Below are positions 59,691 through 64,000 of a DNA stretch of 64,000 nucleotides, in pieces. The DNA comes from Paenibacillus marchantiophytorum (GTDB taxonomy: Bacteria; Bacillota; Bacilli; Paenibacillales; NBRC-103111). How positions within the stretch are numbered: the stretch's first letter is position 1; every line of letters begins with the position of its first letter. The stretch spans positions 1 to 64,000 of the forward strand of contig NZ_BMHE01000026.1 of assembly GCF_014640555.1 (NCBI RefSeq), in the 5' to 3' direction. The notes below the pieces were generated by a model, which saw nothing but the letters and a program-made list of their open reading frames with translations, searched no databases and was not told where the DNA came from. A program made the position numbers and the translations under genes.

Positions 59691-60350
59691 CTATTTATAA
59701 AGATAAACAAATAAACTAATGCCCTCTTTTTTGATATGGTAGTTCTTAAATGGCGTTTCTTCTAAAAGTGATTCAAAATCTTTTTTTGTGTAAGCACCTT
59801 GCTTTAGAAAAGTTTTAAATGCAAATTTCACAAAATGCTTGTCAAATCCTTTCATTCCTGTCTGTCTAATCTCATTGTTTATGTCTTCAGAGGTTGCTTC
59901 ATGATTCATGTCGATAATTAGGGATGTTCCACCTTCTTTCAGCACTCGATACATTTCACACAGCGCCTTTGACGGATCCTTAAAGTTCTTGAATGCAGCA
60001 CTGCAAACAATAAAATCAAAAAAGTTATCTTCGGATGGTAGATTAGATGCGTTACCTTCCTTAAAATCAACGGAAACATTTGCTTCATTTGCATTATTTT
60101 TTTCTATTTTCACAAAGTCTGCGCTTATCTCCACTCCTGTAACATTAAACCCTTTCTTGGCGAGTTCAATCGACAAATAACCCGGCCCGGGTGCAACTTC
60201 CAAAATATTAGCCCTTTTGCTCACTAAAGTTGCAATTTCATTCGCATAATCTTGCATTTGAGTCATTCGGCTTTTGCGAGAATTTTTATCATACCACTTT
60301 GCAGTTAAGCCATAAATACCGACATCCTTGTTTTTTCGTTTGTTTTTCAT
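59691..60350 (-). CDS. SAM-dependent class I methyltransferase
   Basis: A 219-residue enzyme with SAM-binding motif I (ILEVAPGPGYLSIELAKKG), acidic residue at the end of strand 2 (VTGVEISADFV), GNASNLPSEDNFFDFIVCSA and YRVLKEGGTSLIIDMN. It resembles ubiE/COQ5-type or small-molecule methyltransferases, substrate unknown. It converges with the MFS gene and has a striking inverted repeat directly before its ribosome site. Confidence 0.9.
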   Translation of the reverse strand: MKNKRKNKDVGIYGLTAKWYDKNSRKSRMTQMQDYANEIATLVSKRANILEVAPGPGYLSIELAKKGFNVTGVEISADFVKIEKNNANEANVSVDFKEGNASNLPSEDNFFDFIVCSAAFKNFKDPSKALCEMYRVLKEGGTSLIIDMNHEATSEDINNEIRQTGMKGFDKHFVKFAFKTFLKQGAYTKKDFESLLEETPFKNYHIKKEGISLFVYLYK

Positions 60351-60369
60351 CGTATACCTATATCTCCTT

Positions 60370-60413
60370 TATAATGAAATCGATTCCTTCTGTATCTTAT
60401 CGATTTCATTATA
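60370..60413. promoter_or_regulatory. 15-bp perfect inverted repeat upstream of the methyltransferase
   Basis: TATAATGAAATCGAT (60370-60384) and ATCGATTTCATTATA (60399-60413) are exact complements separated by 14 bases. On the minus strand the near arm ends right before the AAAGGAG ribosome site. It is either an operator overlapping the -10 box (TATAAT appears on both strands) or a 5' leader hairpin that could mask translation. Confidence 0.7.
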
Positions 60414-60687
60414 TGGGATGGATTAGCGCGCCTGAACCATCCGGCGGATGAAATGCAGCTCCGTCTTCAGACGGAGTCGTCTTAATAGCGTAACTAGAGT
60501 AACAAAAAGAATTGGAACAACATGAGCATTTTAGATTAGAAAAAATATTTAGAGGTCCCTATAGAAGGCAGCGGACAGATGGTCTGCTGCTTTTTCTCAA
60601 CTACAAAGAAGAGTAATGGGATATAAAGGAATTTGATTGGAGAGTTAGAAGTATATTAACAATAAATTCTAAGATTGGAGAAGTATA
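60414..60687. other. Short gap with a terminator and no gene
   Basis: GCAGCGGAC (60568-60576) and GTCTGCTGC (60582-60590), then TTTTTC, form a terminator for an unidentified upstream transcript. A smaller hairpin (GCTCCGTC / GACGGAG) lies near 60451. No coding frame is convincing. Confidence 0.55.
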
Positions 60688-61152
60688 ATGAGCTATGTAG
60701 AAGAGTTAAGAAAAATTGTAGGCACTATTCCACTAATTCTTGTTGGCTCGGTAGTTATTATTACTGATGAAGAAAATAAAATTTTATTGCAAAAACGAAT
60801 GCATCATCCTGTAGGGCGTTATGGGTTACCTGGCGGGTTAATGGAATTGGGGGAGTCTACAATAGAAACTGCTCAAAGAGAAGTGTATGAAGAGACAGGA
60901 CTTACAGTTAGAAATCTTAAATTAATTGATGTTTTCTCTGGCAAAGAAAATTTTATTAAAGCTCCCAATGGTGATGAATTTTATGTTGTTGTTACTGCTT
61001 ATTGGACTAAGGAGTATAGTGGTACTTTAGAAGTTAATGATGAGGAATCAATGAGTTTAGAGTTCTTTAATATCGATGATCTGCCTGAGAACATAGCAAA
61101 GAGTCACAGAGAAATGATAAATAAGTACAGAAATTTGTTAACGAGCAGATAA
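60688..61152 (+). CDS. NUDIX hydrolase
   Basis: A 154-residue NUDIX protein with a complete box (GGLMELGESTIETAQREVYE then ETGL). The N-terminus carries the usual short extension before the VVIITDEENKILLQKR strand. It resembles the MutT/YjhB-like branch; substrate unknown. AT-rich relative to neighbours. Confidence 0.9.
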   Translation: MSYVEELRKIVGTIPLILVGSVVIITDEENKILLQKRMHHPVGRYGLPGGLMELGESTIETAQREVYEETGLTVRNLKLIDVFSGKENFIKAPNGDEFYVVVTAYWTKEYSGTLEVNDEESMSLEFFNIDDLPENIAKSHREMINKYRNLLTSR

Positions 61153-61201
61153 GTCTTGATGAAACTGAAATTTTCTCCAGTTACTTCTATCTAAACCCAA
61201 G

Positions 61202-61229
61202 GGCTGCCGACAGCAATATATCGGCAGCC
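61202..61229 (+). terminator. Hairpin after the NUDIX gene
   Basis: GGCTGCCGA (61202-61210) and TCGGCAGCC (61221-61229). The T-run after it is weak, so termination strength is doubtful. Confidence 0.5.
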
Positions 61230-61418
61230 TTCACTCCGTTAGGAACATGCTTCATGCAATGATTCGAACAATAGAGAAGGTAATCCAATTGAGCAATTTG
61301 GTTATTTCGTGAGCTTTATTCGAAAAAACAGGCGAATTGAAGTACTTGATCCTTACTACTAAATGAGGTATATTATTTTTACATTGACATTACAGAAGGT
61401 CTAAAAAAAGGAGGCGCC

Positions 61419-62021
61419 ATGTCACCACGTACCAAAGAACAGAATGATGCGATCCGGGAGATGCGGATGGACCAAATTATGCAAGCGGCTGCGGAAGTAT
61501 ATTTGGAGAAGGGCATTCAATTGGAAATACGCGATGTTGCAGTCAAGGCAGAGCTCGGCTACGGAACCGTGTATCATTACTACAAAAATAAGCACATGTT
61601 GTTGGAAGATTTACTGTGGGATGCCCTGAATCGAACAGAGTCGGCAGTGATGCCCGCTTTGACGGGGGACAGCGACAGTTTGTTTAAAGCGGAGTCATAC
61701 TCCAGGTTGCTTCTGCGGGAGTGTATCAAGGATCCTTCTGTATTTATTTTGTTAAAAACGGTTGCAGATAATTTCCATCACTTCCCGGGAAACAGGTTCA
61801 TTAAGCTATTTGCCGATTTTCAGGAACGGATCTATTTGCCGTTTGTGGAAACGATTCGTGAAGGAATCGGTTCCAAATCACCGGAGAAAACAGCTAATCT
61901 GATATTTGGCTCGCTTGTTGGCTGCGCAGCATTGAACATCCACCACAATATGCGCAGCGAGATGGATGTGGAAGGGTTCGTCGACATGATTTTTTTAGGC
62001 ATACAGTCAAAGGAGAGATGA
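61419..62021 (+). CDS. TetR-family transcriptional regulator
   Basis: A 200-residue regulator. The HTH (~20-60) is IMQAAAEVYLEKGIQLEIRD, VAVKAELGYGTVYHYYKNKH, the family's diagnostic VYHYF-like strand. The C-terminal ligand domain is divergent, as usual. Its stop overlaps a possible methionine aminopeptidase start (ATGA), so the two are co-transcribed. GGAGGCGCC precedes the ATG. Confidence 0.93.
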   Translation: MSPRTKEQNDAIREMRMDQIMQAAAEVYLEKGIQLEIRDVAVKAELGYGTVYHYYKNKHMLLEDLLWDALNRTESAVMPALTGDSDSLFKAESYSRLLLRECIKDPSVFILLKTVADNFHHFPGNRFIKLFADFQERIYLPFVETIREGIGSKSPEKTANLIFGSLVGCAALNIHHNMRSEMDVEGFVDMIFLGIQSKER

Positions 62022-62026
62022 ATGGC

Positions 62027-62773
62027 ATGGTCATCCTGAAGTCGAGAGCAGAAATTGAAGAAATGAGAAAAGCCGGCGGAATTGTCGCTGCTTTTCATCA
62101 AGCAATCGCAAGTATGATCCAGCCGGGTGTCACGACGCTCGATATTGAGTCCTTCGCGGTGCGGTTCCTGAAGGAGAATGGCGCCAAGGCTTATACGATA
62201 GGCTACAACGGCTATCCGTTCGCGACATGTGCGTCTGTCAACGACGTCATTGCACATGGTTTTCCGAACCGGAAGCCGCTCAAGGAAGGTGATATCGTCA
62301 CAATTGACATCGTCGCGGAAGCGGATGGCTGGATCGGCGATTCAGCTTGGTGTTATGCGGTCGGCGAGGTGTCGGAAGAAGCCCGTAATCTGATGCAGGT
62401 AACGAAGGAATCCTTATATCTGGGTATTGAAAAAGCAGTCGTCGGAAACCGGATCGGCGATGTGATGCATGCGGTTCAAACCCATGCCGAGCGAAACGGA
62501 TTCTCGGTGGTGCTCGATCTTCTCGGTCATGGCGTAGGAAGGGAGATGCACGAGGAACCTAATTATACCCACGTCGGGAATCCGGGCAAAGGGTTCCGCT
62601 TGAAGGAAGGGATGGTTTTAACGATCGAGCCGATGCTAAATGCCGGAAAAGCGTTAATGACAATTGACGCCGACGGATGGACCGCCAGAACCGCTGACGG
62701 CTCGCTTTCCGCACAGTACGAGCATACAATTGCCATTACTGCTGATGGCCCGATTATTTTGACCGCACAATAG
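62027..62773 (+). CDS. map: Type I methionine aminopeptidase
   Basis: A 248-residue enzyme with all five metal ligands in place: two Asp in VTIDIVAEADGWIGDSAW, His in GHGVGREMHEEP, Glu in LTIEPM and Glu in YEHTIAI. It removes N-terminal Met from new proteins. I chose ATG 62027 with AAGGAG at 62010-62015; ATG 62018 is only two bases from that site. Being coupled to a TetR gene, away from the ribosomal-protein cluster, it is probably an accessory copy. Confidence 0.92.
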   Translation: MVILKSRAEIEEMRKAGGIVAAFHQAIASMIQPGVTTLDIESFAVRFLKENGAKAYTIGYNGYPFATCASVNDVIAHGFPNRKPLKEGDIVTIDIVAEADGWIGDSAWCYAVGEVSEEARNLMQVTKESLYLGIEKAVVGNRIGDVMHAVQTHAERNGFSVVLDLLGHGVGREMHEEPNYTHVGNPGKGFRLKEGMVLTIEPMLNAGKALMTIDADGWTARTADGSLSAQYEHTIAITADGPIILTAQ

Positions 62774-62787
62774 AGGAGATATAATAG

Positions 62788-62883
62788 ATGTCTCAAAATA
62801 TTAATGTACCGAATTTCATGAAGAGAGCAACACGAAGTGTAGATACTCGTGTTGCTCTTTGTTCTAAGATGCTGACTTCTTAA
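62788..62883 (+). CDS. Small ORF of 31 codons with an internal terminator hairpin
   Basis: AGAGGAGATATAATAG and ATG 62788 begin MSQNINVPNFMKRATRSVD and end MLTS. The second half lies in the hairpin AGAGCAACACGA (62824-62835) / TCGTGTTGCTCT (62847-62858), which is more likely the terminator of the map transcript. The strong ribosome site suggests the start of a lost gene. Confidence 0.3.
   Translation: MSQNINVPNFMKRATRSVDTRVALCSKMLTS
62824..62862 (+). terminator. Terminator with 12-bp perfect stem
   Basis: AGAGCAACACGA and TCGTGTTGCTCT with an 11-base loop, then TTGTTC. It ends the TetR-map transcript. Confidence 0.8.
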
Positions 62884-62920
62884 CGACTGGGACTAAGCTC
62901 TTAATAAGGAGATGTCTATT

Positions 62921-63172
62921 TTGCTATTTATTATTCAAAGCTTAATTGGTTTCTTATTATTGTTTGTAATAGAATTCACAATTTTCGGGAAATTAACCAC
63001 TTTTATTATAGTAATTTCCTATCTAGTGATGTCAGGAGTTTTTATTGTTAAAGACTTCCGAACTTACGAAAACAATAAGACTAATTTCTATAACTATCTT
63101 GTATGGTATGTAGTTGTAATGATAACGGTTGTGTTACAACTGACAATAGGTGATAAAATAAAACTCCCTTAG
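62921..63172 (+). CDS. Small integral membrane protein, unknown function
   Basis: An 83-residue hydrophobic protein with three predicted helices (LIGFLLLFVIEFTIFG; FIIVISYLVMSGVFIV; YLVWYVVVMITVVLQLTI). The ATG at 62912 directly abuts AAGGAG (62906-62911), leaving no spacing, so the TTG at 62921 is the better start. It matches no family I can name. Confidence 0.6.
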   Translation: MLFIIQSLIGFLLLFVIEFTIFGKLTTFIIVISYLVMSGVFIVKDFRTYENNKTNFYNYLVWYVVVMITVVLQLTIGDKIKLP

Positions 63173-63203
63173 TTTTTCTGAGATATAAATAGATTTATTA
63201 CTT

Positions 63204-63389
63204 GATTCCTTTGCACGGGAAAGGACGATTAACTTCCAGCTGAGTCAGCCGCTAACTGGCAATAAACAACTGTTAACCGACTGGCTAGGGATAGGATTGC
63301 TGACTCCGCTGGCTGCAATTTACTGCGTGGTTTTAGGCATAGCTATACTTAGAAAAGGATTGAGTCAATACGAAGGAGCGGGCAACTGA
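63204..63389 (+). pseudogene. C-terminal fragment of a membrane protein
   Basis: A stop-terminated frame reads FQLSQPLTGNKQLLTDWLGI, then LLTPLAAIYCVVLGIAILRK and GLSQYEGAGN. It contains one hydrophobic helix and no convincing start or ribosome site. It is probably the tail of a lost membrane protein, followed by that gene's terminator. Confidence 0.45.
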
Positions 63390-63402
63390 AGCCCGCTCTT
63401 TG
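63376..63402. terminator. Terminator (possibly bidirectional)
   Basis: GAGCGGGC (63376-63383) and GCCCGCTC (63391-63398), loop AACTGAA, then TTTGTTT. It separates the fragment above from the convergent Imm51 gene. Confidence 0.8.
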
Positions 63403-63421
63403 TTTACCTTATAACATTAGC

Positions 63422-64000
63422 TCAATCCAATTCTGCGCGAGTGAACAGATCTTGAATAAGTACCTTATCCTCACAGGCAAATTTGAACGCCCTTGCGAAC
63501 TGTTCTACAGCGGCTCCATTACTCGAGTAGGCACAGAACATATCTGCTTCCGGGTCAAAATGAATCGTGTCCGCGAGCCCTGGCATCCGCTCATTCAAGA
63601 ACACCGCCGCCAGTGAAGCCCAATCGTAACCGTTGCCTTCGAACCCCTCGTCCGCCCGGGTGTCGAATAGTTCGGCCAAATAGCTACCGACCGTCAGAAT
63701 GACTGATTTGCCGCCATTTTTCTGTTCCACGAGGATAAAGGGGGCGATATCCTTCGTTTCTCTTGCAGCTGCCGATGCCTGTGCAGCTTCCGCTTCTGCT
63801 GAAAGCTTTGCTATCACCGCACTTCGTGCCTCGTCCGTGAAACGGACAACGCCATTCTCCTGAACGATTAGGCCTCCCGCGATCCGCCCATCCAGCCAAT
63901 CGCTGATGAAGCCGGGAGCATATCCTCCTTGGCCGAACTCGCCGCCGAAAGCGATCATTTGATCATAGGTATCCAGATACTGTTGACGGCTGGTAGTCGG
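63422..64000 (-). CDS. Imm51-family immunity protein, 5' end beyond the window
   Basis: The frame is open from the stop at 63422 to the right edge (193 codons visible), so the true start is outside. The C-terminal ~105 residues match the Imm51 fold: YDWASLAAVFLNERMPGL, then IHFDPEADMFCAYSSNGAAV and EQFARAFKFACEDK. An N-terminal extension (MIAFGGEFGQGGYAPGFISD, then AGGLIVQENGVVRFTDEARS) precedes it. Such proteins protect against polymorphic toxins delivered by neighbours; no toxin gene is seen here. It may be an orphan immunity gene. Confidence 0.8.
   Translation of the reverse strand, partial: PTTSRQQYLDTYDQMIAFGGEFGQGGYAPGFISDWLDGRIAGGLIVQENGVVRFTDEARSAVIAKLSAEAEAAQASAAARETKDIAPFILVEQKNGGKSVILTVGSYLAELFDTRADEGFEGNGYDWASLAAVFLNERMPGLADTIHFDPEADMFCAYSSNGAAVEQFARAFKFACEDKVLIQDLFTRAELD

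Overview
The window reads as chromosome of a Paenibacillus-like, low-to-mid GC, Gram-positive spore-former. This rests on YesM/YesN-type sensor kinase and AraC-type response regulator pairs, Lpl-type sugar ABC importers without their own ATPase, S-layer-homology (SLH) surface proteins, copper-amine-oxidase-N domains on secreted proteins, a YjcZ-family sporulation miniprotein and AGGAGG-type ribosome sites. I saw no rRNA, tRNA or CRISPR array. The assignment comes from gene content only.

Layout. 0-1.4 kb: edge-truncated transposase, then a gene-poor stretch with direct repeats and four palindromes. 1.4-3.9 kb: divergent AraC regulator and GH31 glycosidase. 4-9.7 kb: small stress and resistance-type genes (phosphoesterase, GNAT, VOC proteins), two of them broken, and a secreted RCC1-repeat protein. 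9.7-13.7 kb: HxlR regulator and two small membrane proteins, then an FHA/winged-helix regulator, a MurA with Asp at the usual active-site Cys, and a NUDIX hydrolase. 13.9-29.6 kb: a glycan-utilisation locus with two two-component systems. One is decaying (frameshifted kinase, 23-codon permease stub). The other is intact and sits beside a binding protein, a protein-tyrosine-phosphatase-like protein, GH3 N-acetylhexosaminidase, beta-phosphoglucomutase, two permeases and a Cys-type sulfatase. A 42-bp operator-like sequence occurs three times here, each time the same distance upstream of a -10 box. 29.8-33.5 kb: GH78 alpha-L-rhamnosidase divergent from its AraC regulator. 33.5-41.5 kb: an opine-metallophore (Cnt-like) import/export operon without biosynthesis genes, a perfect Fur box and a divergent Btr-like regulator. 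41.5-44 kb: a promoter/Fur-box/terminator unit that could make a short RNA, then an NHL-repeat SLH protein. 44-48.5 kb: MarR and haloalkane dehalogenase, an NlpC/P60 enzyme, an IS91-type transposase remnant and two arrays of ~50-bp inverted repeats. 48.6-52.6 kb: a fused RRE/YcaO azoline cyclodehydratase (C-terminal PxPxP) divergent from a ThiF-like thiazole-bacteriocin maturation protein, with no precursor peptide nearby, and YjcZ. 52.7-57.6 kb: MetQIN methionine importer, a flavin monooxygenase and CtaB. 57.8-64 kb: MarR/MFS efflux, a methyltransferase, NUDIX, TetR with methionine aminopeptidase, and an edge-truncated Imm51 immunity protein.

How the genes fit together. The intact kinase/regulator pair probably senses a sugar and switches on three transcription units: its own genes, the binding-protein/hydrolase operon and the permease/sulfatase operon. 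All the enzymes appear cytoplasmic, so an imported sulfated amino-sugar oligosaccharide is the simplest substrate hypothesis. The Cnt-like operon and the SLH protein both carry Fur boxes, which points to metal starvation. The YcaO/ThiF-like pair is the best candidate for a less-described system: a thiazole/oxazole peptide maturation module whose substrate must be encoded elsewhere.
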